Source of the DNA: Guptibacillus spartinae | GTDB taxonomy: Bacteria; Bacillota; Bacilli; Bacillales; Guptibacillaceae | Length of the DNA stretch: 64,000 nucleotides | NCBI RefSeq assembly: GCF_028610625.1 | Contig: NZ_JAQQWU010000009.1 | Coordinates: forward strand, 124,001 to 188,000 | Direction of reading: 5' to 3' | In this document: positions 8,919 to 16,748 of the stretch, piece after piece | Position numbering within the stretch: position 1 is the first letter of the stretch | Layout of the letters: every line of letters starts with the position of its first letter | Notes under the pieces: model-generated | What the model saw: the letters and a program-made list of their open reading frames with translations, nothing else | Databases searched by the model: none | What the model was told of the DNA's origin: nothing | Made by a program: the position numbers and the translations under genes

Positions 8919-9103
8919 CGAACCATCCTTTCTCTAGTGAAAATTCTATAAGGAGTATTCTATAAACCTTAACCGTGAACCATGTTAACATCCATTGGAT
9001 TTATTGAAAAGGGTAAAACAGTCATTTTTTTAATAGAATTCCTTCTTCTTATTCATGACAAAATAGAAAGCGAAATAGATAATAGAAGAAAGGAGGGATA
9101 CGT

Positions 9104-9472
9104 ATGGATTTTGCCTGGCTTGTCGCAGAAGATAAAATTAAAACAGCATTGAAAAATGGTGATTTTGACAATCTGCCTGGTAAGGGAAAACCGCAAAAAA
9201 TTGAGGATTTATCGACGATTCCAGAGGATCTAAGAATTGCGTACAAAGTTATGAAGAATAGCGGCTATCTTCCTGAAGAACCTGAATTGAAAAGTGAGAT
9301 TCAATCTTTAGAAGAGCTCCTAGCTTTATGTGAAGATGAAGCAGACAGGAAGGGGTTAAAAAAACGTCTTTCGGAGAAACAGATTCGATATAATCAACTT
9401 ACCAATGATCGACGTACAAATTATCCTTCAGAGTATCAGCATAAAGTGAATAAGAAATTTTCTGAATCTTAA
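9104..9472 (+). CDS. DUF1992 (DnaJC28-domain) protein
   Basis: 122 residues. MDFAWLVAEDKIKTALKNGDFDNLPGKGKP opens the domain, read here in two parts: an 'AEDKI..A...G.F..L.GKGKP' motif, then 'PEDLRIAYKVMKNSGYLPEE' (about 41-60). This is the conserved DUF1992/DnaJ-homologue-subfamily-C-28 domain, found alone in bacteria; the C-terminal third is a charged helix. Function is unknown. An AAAGGAGGGAT binding site precedes ATG 9104. A terminator follows, so it is monocistronic. Confidence 0.85.
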   Translation: MDFAWLVAEDKIKTALKNGDFDNLPGKGKPQKIEDLSTIPEDLRIAYKVMKNSGYLPEEPELKSEIQSLEELLALCEDEADRKGLKKRLSEKQIRYNQLTNDRRTNYPSEYQHKVNKKFSES

Positions 9473-9475
9473 CAT

Positions 9476-9508
9476 ACCCCTTCATTTAGTTTGAGGGGTT
9501 CTTTTTTT
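9476..9508 (+). terminator. Terminator of the DUF1992 gene
   Basis: ACCCCTTCA / TGAGGGGT hairpin followed by a run of eight T residues. Confidence 0.7.
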
Positions 9509-9511
9509 TAC

Positions 9512-9550
9512 ACATTCGCTTAAAGGAGAAGGTTCCTTTTAAGCGAATGT
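9512..9550. promoter_or_regulatory. Large near-perfect inverted repeat ahead of the ABC exporter
   Basis: ACATTCGCTTAAAGG... (9512-9527) faces ...CCTTTTAAGCGAATGT (9534-9550), about 15 paired bases around a short centre, with no T run. It lies 60 bases upstream of the ABC ATPase gene and right after the previous terminator. It could be an operator for a dimeric regulator or a leader hairpin. The regulator is not in the window. Confidence 0.5.
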
Positions 9551-9610
9551 ATGTATAACAGTATGGAAGAGTGAAACTCATAGACGCACTGAAAAAGAGG
9601 GGGAGCACGA

Positions 9611-10555
9611 ATGGATGGTTCAATTTCAGTTCATGAGTTAGTAAAGACGTATAAGGGAGACGTGAAGGCTGTACAGGGCGTCAGTTTTGAAGTGGGCGAG
9701 GGAGAGTTTTTTGCTTTTCTCGGTCCGAACGGGGCAGGTAAATCGACCACTGTTCAAATTCTAACAACACTCGTCAAACCAACAACAGGCACGATTCGGA
9801 TTGGCGGTGTAGACGTTGGAAAAGAACCAGAACGCGTCCGCTGGAATATCGGAGTAGCTTTACAGGAAACGGGAATTGACCCGGTTCTCACAGGAAGAGA
9901 ATTAATTGAAATGCAGGCAAGGTTATTTGGCTTCAGTAAAAAAGAGGCGAAAACAAGGGCCGATGAGTTACTTACTCTAGTTGATTTAAATGATGCGGCT
10001 GATCGCCCATGCGGAAAATATTCTGGAGGAATGAGGAGAAGGCTGGATCTCGCCTTAACGCTTGTTCATAAACCAAAAATCCTTTTTCTTGATGAACCAA
10101 CAACTGGACTCGATCCTTCTAACCGACAAGCGATTTGGAAAGAAATTAAACGGCTAAATCGAGAGGAAGGAACAACAATCTTTCTTACTACCCAATACCT
10201 TGAAGAAGCTGATCAACTAGCAGATCGCATCAGTATTATTAATCAAGGTAAGATTGTAGCCTCTGGAAGTGCTGAAGAACTAAAAAGGACACTTGGATTT
10301 GATGCGATTCAACTCGTTTTTGAATTGGATGAAGAAGCAGAGCGAGCAAGTCAAATTCTAACAGGTCTCGGTGAAAACATTGAACGTTCAAAAGATGAGG
10401 TAACCTTGTATACGGAGAATGGTACGCAACTCCTTTCAGAACTTGTACGAAAACTTGATGAAAACAACCTTTCACCTAAAACACTTAATGTAAAACCTCC
10501 TTCTTTGGATGATGTATTTATTAATGTGACCAACGAGCAAAAGGAAAGGGCGTGA
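9611..10555 (+). CDS. DrrA-type ABC transporter ATP-binding protein
   Basis: 314 residues. Walker A GPNGAGKST (about 38-46), signature YSGGMRRRLD (about 137-146), Walker B ILFLDEPTTGLD (about 156-167) and a switch His region replaced by TTQYLEEADQLADR, as in DrrA. The C-terminal 80 residues form the DUF4162-like domain typical of daunorubicin-resistance ATPases. It powers export with the permease encoded 4 bases downstream. ATG 9611 follows AGAGGGGGAG. The substrate, probably a drug or lipid-like compound, cannot be told from sequence. Confidence 0.92.
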   Translation: MDGSISVHELVKTYKGDVKAVQGVSFEVGEGEFFAFLGPNGAGKSTTVQILTTLVKPTTGTIRIGGVDVGKEPERVRWNIGVALQETGIDPVLTGRELIEMQARLFGFSKKEAKTRADELLTLVDLNDAADRPCGKYSGGMRRRLDLALTLVHKPKILFLDEPTTGLDPSNRQAIWKEIKRLNREEGTTIFLTTQYLEEADQLADRISIINQGKIVASGSAEELKRTLGFDAIQLVFELDEEAERASQILTGLGENIERSKDEVTLYTENGTQLLSELVRKLDENNLSPKTLNVKPPSLDDVFINVTNEQKERA

Positions 10556-10559
10556 GGGC

Positions 10560-11351
10560 ATGAGTGAACAAAGAAAGGGCTCTTTCTTAGTTGATACACT
10601 CGTTTTTACGAAAAGAAGTATCATCACAATTATCCGAAACCCATTGATTTTTATCCCAAATTTAATTATTAGTCTTTTCTTTTTGTTTGTTTATGAAGGC
10701 GGTTTAAGCGGGATCTCAGAGCTTCCGGCATTTGAAGGGGCAAACTACCTTGCGTTTATTTTACCAGTATCAATCGTTTCAGCAGCGATTGGAGGCGCGG
10801 GTGGTGCAGGGCAGGCACTTGTGAAGGATTTAGAAAACGGGTATTTCTCACGTCTCCTTCTTACCCCTTCTTCAAGACTTGCGATTGTTCTCGGGCCAAT
10901 CATTGCAGGAATGCTACAGCTGCTTATTCAAACAGTGTTAATTCTAGTTGTTGCTTATTTTCTTGGTTTAGAAGTGGCTGCTGGATTTGGGGGAGTAATC
11001 GTTGTTTTATTGTTGACGCTCGGTTGGGGGCTTGCATTTGCAGGGTATTCAGTTGGTGTTGCGCTGAGAACAAAAAATGCGCAGTCTGCACAGGCTGGCA
11101 CCTTCGTGTTCTTCCCACTCATTTTTTTAAGTACAACTTTTGTCCCTTACGAATTGATTGAAGCGGGGTGGTTAAAAGTAGCTGCAACGATCAATCCAAC
11201 GACCTACTTATTTGAAGCGATGCGCTCGGTATTTATTGATGGGTGGGAAGCTTGGCCACTTGTTAGGGGATTTTTAGTCATTGCGTTGCTTTGTGCGATA
11301 ACGATTAGCTTCTCAGCAATCAGTGCTTCAAAAGCTGTAAGTGCTGATTAA
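10560..11351 (+). CDS. ABC-2 type permease, DrrB-like
   Basis: 263 residues with six membrane helices and the ABC-2 signature region near SPCFVFFPLIFLS-type residues (here TFVFFPLIFLSTTFVP, about 180-195). It begins 4 bases after the ATPase stop, and the GGAAAGGGCGTGAGGG region supplies its ribosome binding site. It is the membrane partner of the preceding ATPase in a two-gene exporter operon ending at the terminator at 11353-11381. Confidence 0.9.
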   Translation: MSEQRKGSFLVDTLVFTKRSIITIIRNPLIFIPNLIISLFFLFVYEGGLSGISELPAFEGANYLAFILPVSIVSAAIGGAGGAGQALVKDLENGYFSRLLLTPSSRLAIVLGPIIAGMLQLLIQTVLILVVAYFLGLEVAAGFGGVIVVLLLTLGWGLAFAGYSVGVALRTKNAQSAQAGTFVFFPLIFLSTTFVPYELIEAGWLKVAATINPTTYLFEAMRSVFIDGWEAWPLVRGFLVIALLCAITISFSAISASKAVSAD

Positions 11352-11352
11352 G

Positions 11353-11381
11353 GAAAGAGTGGGTGGCGCCACTCTTTCTTT
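11353..11381. terminator. Terminator between the ABC permease and methyltransferase genes
   Basis: GAAAGAGTGG / CCACTCTTTC hairpin, then TTTGTG. It separates two convergent genes. Confidence 0.6.
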
Positions 11382-11393
11382 GTGTCGGTTTTC

Positions 11394-12155
11394 CTAATCG
11401 GCTTTCGTAGCGTGAATAAGAAACCGGTGGGATGGGATATCGATATAACCATTCTTCTCTATTGTCTTGTGAAGACGATAGAGGGCAGTGTGATAGAGGT
11501 TAGGTGAAAAATCAGGAATCTGCCACGGAATCGCTTTCAAATAATAAATAATTGCACCAATGTCATAAAACCTTGTCGATGGGAATGCTTCTTTTGCTTC
11601 AACAATCCTAAAGCCTGCTGTTTCAAGTTCTAGAACGGCATACTTTAAATTCCAATGGTCATATTCAGATTTCAAAGGAGCATCTAGTATGCGATTTAGT
11701 TCTTTCATATCCTCGCCTCCAACTTGCTGTGTAATGAAAGATCCGTTTGAGGTAAGAATACGATTAACCTCTGTTGGTGAGTAGGAATCATGTTTATTTA
11801 TTACAAATTGGAATTCTTCTTTTTTAAACGGAAGGGCGTGATCGTCTTCAAATCCTTTAACGGTTACTCCCTGGGGCTCAAGACGCGCTTTTGCAATGGG
11901 AAGGTTAGGTAGATAGCCTTCTGTAGCTGCTAGCTTCTTCGGAAATGGCTTTAGTGTTTCAAGAAATTCTCCCCCGCCAGTTCCCATATCTAGAACGCTT
12001 TCGCTTGAACGAAATTGTCTAAGCACTAAGGAAGTATATGACCAAGGAAGCGGAGCAACATTCATTCGTTCAGTGACTGTAATATAAGAAAAGTCCCATC
12101 CTGAAAAGGGTTTATCAACATCTGCTAGGTAGAATTCAAATGCGGAATCTGTCAT
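11394..12155 (-). CDS. Class I SAM-dependent methyltransferase, substrate unknown
   Basis: 253 residues. SAM-binding motif I is VLDMGTGGGEF (about 54-64); the acidic end of strand 2 is in ATEGYLPNL, and motif post-II is near GFEDDHALPFKKEEFQFVINKHDS. The domain has an N-terminal extension of about 45 residues and a C-terminal segment with two aromatic-rich helices. It resembles small-molecule or RNA methyltransferases of Bacillus, but the target is not predictable. ATG 12155 follows a GGAGGGGAT binding site on the minus strand. Confidence 0.8.
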   Translation of the reverse strand: MTDSAFEFYLADVDKPFSGWDFSYITVTERMNVAPLPWSYTSLVLRQFRSSESVLDMGTGGGEFLETLKPFPKKLAATEGYLPNLPIAKARLEPQGVTVKGFEDDHALPFKKEEFQFVINKHDSYSPTEVNRILTSNGSFITQQVGGEDMKELNRILDAPLKSEYDHWNLKYAVLELETAGFRIVEAKEAFPSTRFYDIGAIIYYLKAIPWQIPDFSPNLYHTALYRLHKTIEKNGYIDIPSHRFLIHATKAD

Positions 12156-12325
12156 TAGGAAAATCCCCTCCTGTTAGTTATTACCATTATAGCAGGAGAA
12201 TGATAAGAGAATCTGCCCTTTAAGATTTAAAAATGAAAGAAATAGGGTAAAACAAGATATGCGAATATTCGACCGAGAAAGCAAATCAATTGAATCTGTA
12301 ATGTAGATTAAAGGACGTGGAAATA

Positions 12326-13636
12326 GTGGATACAACAAAACGATATGATTTAGTAGGAATTGGGATTGGTCCATTTAACTTAGGGATGGCAGCCTTAGCA
12401 GAAGATTCAGAAGTAGACGCCGTTTATTTTGATCAAAAAGAAGAATTTAATTGGCATCCAGGTATGTTGATCGACGGAGCGGACCTTCAAGTGCCGTTTC
12501 TAGCTGACCTTGTCACAATTGCAGATCCTAAAAGCCCATATACATTTATTAATTATTTACATGAGCATGATCGTCTTTACCAATTTTATTTTTTTAATAA
12601 ATTAGATATCCCGAGAAAAGAATATAATGCCTATACGCGCTGGGTAGCCTCTAAATTATCAAATTGTTTCTTCGGTAAAAAAGTCACCGATGTAAATTAT
12701 GTTAAAGAAAAAGAATGCTATGACGTTACCATTGAGGAAGTAAAAACGGGAAGCACAGATGTTATTCAAGCGAATCACGTTGTACTTGGTACGGGAAGCG
12801 TGCCCAATATTCCGGAAGGTTTCGAAGCTTATCCGGTAGAAGACGTTCTTCATACGAATCATTACCTCTTCCATGAGAAAGAGTTAAAAAAATCAACATC
12901 TATTACTGTTGTAGGATCGGGACAAAGTGCTGCAGAAGTATTTTATGATCTTCTTCACGATCAAGAGCGATATGGTTACAGGATAAATTGGCTAACGCGT
13001 TCTGCCGGTTTCTTTCAACTAGAATCAGCGAAATTAGGTCAGGAAGTATTCTCTCCTGATTATGTTAGTTACTTTCATGGTCTTTCGTTTGACGAACGTA
13101 CAGATGCTCTTTCAACTCTTGGTACATTGCGAAAAGGAATCGATCCGTCTACGTTAAAAAACATTTATCATCTTCTTTATCACCGCTCTTCTGAGCAGCG
13201 GCTAGATCTCATGATTCAACCTTTAACAGAAGTAAATGGCGTGAAAAAGATCGACGAGCACTATGAGTTAAACTGCAGGCAGTGGCAAGAGGATCACGAG
13301 TTCCAGGTAAATACAGAAAAAATGGTTCTTGCTACTGGATATAAGCCTCATTTTCCTGAATGGTTTAAACGAATCGAAAACGAAATTGAGTGGGAAGATG
13401 AAAAGCGATTCAAGGTGGAACGAGATCAGCAGCTTGTTTTTAAAGATGGACGAAAAAACCACATTTTTTCATTAACGAATCTGGATCATTCACATGGAAC
13501 AGGCGCAACAAATCTTGCCCTTTCTGTCGAAAGAAATAAACGAGTGTTAAATGCTATAGCAGGAAAAACCCTTTTTAAGGTGAACACCAATACGGTCTTT
13601 CAACAATTTTCTAGTAAGAAAGGTAACGCCAAATAA
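12326..13636 (+). CDS. Lysine/ornithine N-monooxygenase (siderophore biosynthesis type)
   Basis: About 436 residues. The FAD motif LVGIGIGPFNLGMAAL (about 8-23), the LQVPFLADLV segment, the NADP motif VVGSGQSAAEVFYDL and the C-terminal LATGY signature identify the SidA/IucD/PvdA family, which N-hydroxylates lysine or ornithine for hydroxamate siderophores. Start: GTG 12326 has AAAGGA (12310-12315) at a good distance; the upstream GTG at 12317 is too close to it. No other siderophore genes are adjacent, so it may act with a pathway elsewhere. Upstream GAATGATAAGAGAATC is only a poor Fur-box match. Confidence 0.85.
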   Translation: MDTTKRYDLVGIGIGPFNLGMAALAEDSEVDAVYFDQKEEFNWHPGMLIDGADLQVPFLADLVTIADPKSPYTFINYLHEHDRLYQFYFFNKLDIPRKEYNAYTRWVASKLSNCFFGKKVTDVNYVKEKECYDVTIEEVKTGSTDVIQANHVVLGTGSVPNIPEGFEAYPVEDVLHTNHYLFHEKELKKSTSITVVGSGQSAAEVFYDLLHDQERYGYRINWLTRSAGFFQLESAKLGQEVFSPDYVSYFHGLSFDERTDALSTLGTLRKGIDPSTLKNIYHLLYHRSSEQRLDLMIQPLTEVNGVKKIDEHYELNCRQWQEDHEFQVNTEKMVLATGYKPHFPEWFKRIENEIEWEDEKRFKVERDQQLVFKDGRKNHIFSLTNLDHSHGTGATNLALSVERNKRVLNAIAGKTLFKVNTNTVFQQFSSKKGNAK

Positions 13637-13651
13637 GGAGAAAAGTAGCAA

Positions 13652-13685
13652 AAAAAGAAGCTGAACGATTCAGCTTCTTTTTTAT
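13652..13685. terminator. Bidirectional terminator
   Basis: AAAAAGAAGCTGAA / TTCAGCTTCTTTTT with A and T runs on both sides, between the monooxygenase and PAS-STAS genes. Confidence 0.8.
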
Positions 13686-14470
13686 TTTCTTTCATAAACG
13701 AGCGAGTAACCTTCAAGAGTGACAACATGGTTAATGCCCTGACGAAATGTTGCGAAAGTTGGAATGGTTGGATCTAAGTCAAGGTTCATTAGCCACTGCA
13801 CCACTTGCTTTGTAATGCCTACATAAACGACGAAAACCCCCATCAAAGTAAGCGATTTGGTCATCGTTTCACACAATACTTGTGCTGAGCTATTATCGAG
13901 TTCAGACAACCCGGAGAAGTCCAGTAATACATAGTCTGTATTGTTCGTTACACAGTAGGTTAAGGTGCTTTGAACGAGTCTTTCTGTTCGTTCTTCATTC
14001 ATTGTGCCGATCAGGGGGATAAGGATAGCATTATCAATCACCGTTGGAATAATGACAGTAGACAATTCATGGACAAGCTTTTTATTTTCCTGAAGCTCTT
14101 TTTGTTTTTCCGTAACATCACGCCAGACAAGCAAATAGCCTACCTTTTCTCCTGCATCATCTTTATATTCGGATATCACAATACTAGCCGCAAAACGGTC
14201 GAATAAAGTAATGGTACTTTCAAATGGAAGAAGATGTTGCAAAATATTTCTTTGGTGTGAAGGATTTTGATGAAATTCATCAATGCTTTTTCCAATCAGA
14301 TCTAACGGCTGATGAATAGGCAAATAAGAAATGATTGAGTTTAATAAAATTTCGGCCTGGTCATTAAACCACACGACTCTTAAATCTAAATCGCATACAA
14401 ATATATTATCTCCTAAACTGTTAAGCGCCATAGCTGTTTCACGATGTGAAAAAAAAGTTGTTTCGACCAA
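13682..14470 (-). CDS. PAS-STAS regulatory protein, RsbR/YtvA-like but without the LOV cysteine motif
   Basis: About 262 residues: an N-terminal PAS domain (about 10-125, ending in the DVTEKQKE helix), a short coiled linker, then a STAS domain (about 145-255) beginning TVIIPTVIDNAILIPLIGTM, with DYVLLDFSGLSELDNSSAQ. This is the layout of RsbR-type stressosome proteins and YtvA. It lacks an NCRFLQ motif, so it cannot be a LOV photoreceptor; its PAS ligand is unknown. Start: GGAGGTAATGAG places TTG 14470 seven bases after GGAGG, better than the upstream TTG 14491, which precedes the binding site. It is probably a partner or paralogue of the YtvA-like protein at 15701. Confidence 0.75.
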   Translation of the reverse strand: MVETTFFSHRETAMALNSLGDNIFVCDLDLRVVWFNDQAEILLNSIISYLPIHQPLDLIGKSIDEFHQNPSHQRNILQHLLPFESTITLFDRFAASIVISEYKDDAGEKVGYLLVWRDVTEKQKELQENKKLVHELSTVIIPTVIDNAILIPLIGTMNEERTERLVQSTLTYCVTNNTDYVLLDFSGLSELDNSSAQVLCETMTKSLTLMGVFVVYVGITKQVVQWLMNLDLDPTIPTFATFRQGINHVVTLEGYSLVYERK

Positions 14471-14535
14471 CTCATTACCTCCGTAGTTCAACTAACGTTT
14501 CCTTTTATTATAGTGGAAAAAGGTTAGGATGCCTA

Positions 14536-14808
14536 TTAATATCGAATGGAAAAGGAGCGCTCGTGATCATGAACTTGTTTCTCGTGCGCCTGAACTTCAT
14601 CAACGGTTGAAAAGGGACTCCCTTTTTGTAAGGCAGATTGGAATTTTATAAGGGTGTTTTCCTCTCCCTGTGCCTCAATTTCCACAGAGTTATCCATTTG
14701 GTTCATCACGTATCCCGTTAGTCCATATTGGGCTGCTTTTTGCTGTGTGAAAGCTCGAAATCCAACTCCCTGCACTTTTCCTTTCACGATAAACTGATAT
14801 CGTTTCAT
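14536..14808 (-). CDS. acyP: Acylphosphatase
   Basis: 90 residues, the standard family length. KGKVQGVGFRAFTQQKA supplies the substrate-binding Arg18, and GYVMNQMDNSVEI the catalytic Asn36. It hydrolyses carboxyl-phosphate bonds such as acetyl phosphate or carbamoyl phosphate. ATG 14808 is preceded by AAAGGATGA on the minus strand. It lies 44 bases before the PAS-STAS gene and follows a YwaF gene in the same direction, so these may be co-transcribed. Confidence 0.93.
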   Translation of the reverse strand: MKRYQFIVKGKVQGVGFRAFTQQKAAQYGLTGYVMNQMDNSVEIEAQGEENTLIKFQSALQKGSPFSTVDEVQAHEKQVHDHERSFSIRY

Positions 14809-14833
14809 TTTAAGTCATCCTTTCCGTAAAGTC

Positions 14834-15598
14834 TTATAACGTTCTTTTCCTAATTTCTCTGTTCTTAAACGGAGGAGAATGGTGAAAATGCTTGAGTAGA
14901 ATAGGGAAAGGAAGGTAGAGAATGTGAAAAACAAGAATTGTCATTACTTCAAGTGAAAGTAAGTAGAATGGCCAGGGACCAAGATAAGAGATGAGCGTTT
15001 GACTGGCTGGTTCTTTCATTAGGAACATATAGTTGGAGCCTAATGTAAGGTTAAGCGGAAATAGTAAAAGAACATATAGGTTTAATCCGGCAAATGACAT
15101 CCATAATGACCGATAAGAAGGGTGAATTTTTTCAACGGTAATCATAAACCAAGTGGCAAGAACGATTCCACCATGAGCAATAAAGAAATGAAAGAAACGA
15201 AAGTGCGGAAAGTCATATGGACCTAGATCTGGAGTAATCATAGCAAGTAAGGCACTAGCGGAACCAGCAAAATAAGTGATTGGAAGTAGTGTTTTACTTT
15301 TGGTCAGAACGAGTGCAATAGCTAGAAACAGAGATAGACTACTAAGCTGTAGTGGCAAAGTGGTTGTGATGCTCCACTTCTTATAGTAGGCAAACCAGGC
15401 ATGAAAACTTATCTCTGATAGAAGTAAGAGAAAAGCAATCATTAGTCGAATAACAAGGTTGGGAAGTTTGTTTCTTAAGGTTTTTCTAGAAAGAAACATT
15501 CCAATTAGACAACTTCCTATTATAAAGAGTGCCATAAGATGTGAATAAGAAAACAGAGTAAAAGAACTCTCGGTATACCATGAAAAATATCTCCCCAT
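14834..15598 (-). CDS. ywaF: YwaF-type membrane protein (TIGR02206)
   Basis: About 254 residues with six or seven membrane helices. The conserved HFRFFHFFIAHGGIVLA segment (about 128-144) and the early LFSYSHL... motif are typical of the TIGR02206/YwaF family of unknown function. Start: AGAGGTG sits 6 bases before ATG 15598; the upstream GTG at 15607 lies inside that binding site and is rejected. It is followed at 25 bases by acyP. Confidence 0.78.
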   Translation of the reverse strand: MGRYFSWYTESSFTLFSYSHLMALFIIGSCLIGMFLSRKTLRNKLPNLVIRLMIAFLLLLSEISFHAWFAYYKKWSITTTLPLQLSSLSLFLAIALVLTKSKTLLPITYFAGSASALLAMITPDLGPYDFPHFRFFHFFIAHGGIVLATWFMITVEKIHPSYRSLWMSFAGLNLYVLLLFPLNLTLGSNYMFLMKEPASQTLISYLGPWPFYLLSLEVMTILVFHILYLPFPILLKHFHHSPPFKNREIRKRTL

Positions 15599-15700
15599 TG
15601 TGAACACCTCTATTTTTGAAAAAGGAAGATTTAGCTTTCTATATTATAATGAAATAAGCTATCGAGGCCATTATCGACAGCTTATTAATCATCGTCAGTC

Positions 15701-16507
15701 TTATTCGCTTGCACTTGAATCATCGATGTTTTTTAAGGCAAGTTTAACAGATGGAAAGCTTTTCACAGATGATAAAGAAAAATCTGCTTGAATTCCTTCT
15801 AGTACAAAATCGGGGCGTACGCCTGTTATGCGCAATTCAGCACCCATTAATTTAATGAGTTGATGTAGCTGATAAACTCCTTTGTGAAGTTCAGAAGTGA
15901 AATGACTAACCCCGGATAGATCGAGGATAAGGAATTCATCTCCGCTTTTTTGAATATGAGAACTTACATGATGCAGAAGAAGCTCAATTCGTTCTTCATC
16001 AATTTGTCCGACGAGCGGGACGATGGAAATATTTCGATCAATCGGTACAATCGGCGTGGATAATCGCTTGACTTCATCGAGATAGTGATCCGACCGTTCT
16101 TCCGCTTCTTTTCTTTTGGTTATATCTTGTTGTACACCGACAAAGTATGTTTGATTCTCACTTTCAATGTGTACGGGGTAGATTTGAAGTTCGTTCCAAA
16201 AATATTGGCCGTTTTTTTTATAGTTTTTAATTTCAATTTTAATTTTGTTCTTGTTCGTAATCGCTTCTCGTAACTCAGCGATTGTCTCTTGACTCGTATC
16301 TTCTCCCTGCAAAAATCGGCAATTAAAACCTAGGATATCTTCTGTTGAATACCCAGTTAATTTCTCAAAACCTTCATTCGCATACACAATTGGATTGTCT
16401 GGCAACTCCGGATCTGTGATAACAACTCCAGTATCCACGTATTCAATTGCCGTTCTGACAAATTCATTTTTTTTCATACGCTTAAATTGTTCTTTATTCA
16501 CTTTCAT
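15701..16507 (-). CDS. ytvA: YtvA-type LOV-STAS blue-light photoreceptor
   Basis: 268 residues. The LOV domain (about 15-130) carries ILGFNCRFLQGED, the canonical flavin-adduct motif with the photoactive Cys at 63, plus NYKKNGQYFWNEL and YFVGVQQDITKRKEAE at the J-alpha helix. A STAS domain follows (about 145-255; LILDLSGVSHF). In B. subtilis YtvA feeds blue light into the sigma-B stressosome; length and layout match (about 261). Start: GGAG nine bases before ATG 16507; upstream in-frame ATG 16522 has a poorer site. The gene is divergent from the YkuI-like EAL gene, a possible light and cyclic-di-GMP regulatory pair. Confidence 0.93.
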   Translation of the reverse strand: MKVNKEQFKRMKKNEFVRTAIEYVDTGVVITDPELPDNPIVYANEGFEKLTGYSTEDILGFNCRFLQGEDTSQETIAELREAITNKNKIKIEIKNYKKNGQYFWNELQIYPVHIESENQTYFVGVQQDITKRKEAEERSDHYLDEVKRLSTPIVPIDRNISIVPLVGQIDEERIELLLHHVSSHIQKSGDEFLILDLSGVSHFTSELHKGVYQLHQLIKLMGAELRITGVRPDFVLEGIQADFSLSSVKSFPSVKLALKNIDDSSASE

Positions 16508-16748
16508 GAAAAACAGCTCCATACCATTATCTTTCTCAATTTCATCATCACCTTTTACATTGGATAGTACTTCTAGTATAAAACGCTCATGTAGAAAATC
16601 CAATAAAAACCCATCTCTCACATGTATGGCAAGAGTGATGAGGAGATTTTTCTGAAAAATGAACAAAAGAGGTTTCGGGAATAAGGGGGAATCTGATATA
16701 CATGGTATAATAAAAGCATTTATTGTGATCGAATGGGAGGGCCTAGTT

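Noticed and set aside
12195..12212. Fur box ahead of the siderophore-type monooxygenase
   Set aside because: GAATGATAAGAGAATC keeps only one half-site; the match is too weak to list as an operator.
16508..16748. Longer N-termini for the LOV protein (to 16666) and for the EAL protein (from 16659)
   Set aside because: The two extensions overlap head to head, lack ribosome binding sites and have no family similarity; shorter starts match known lengths.
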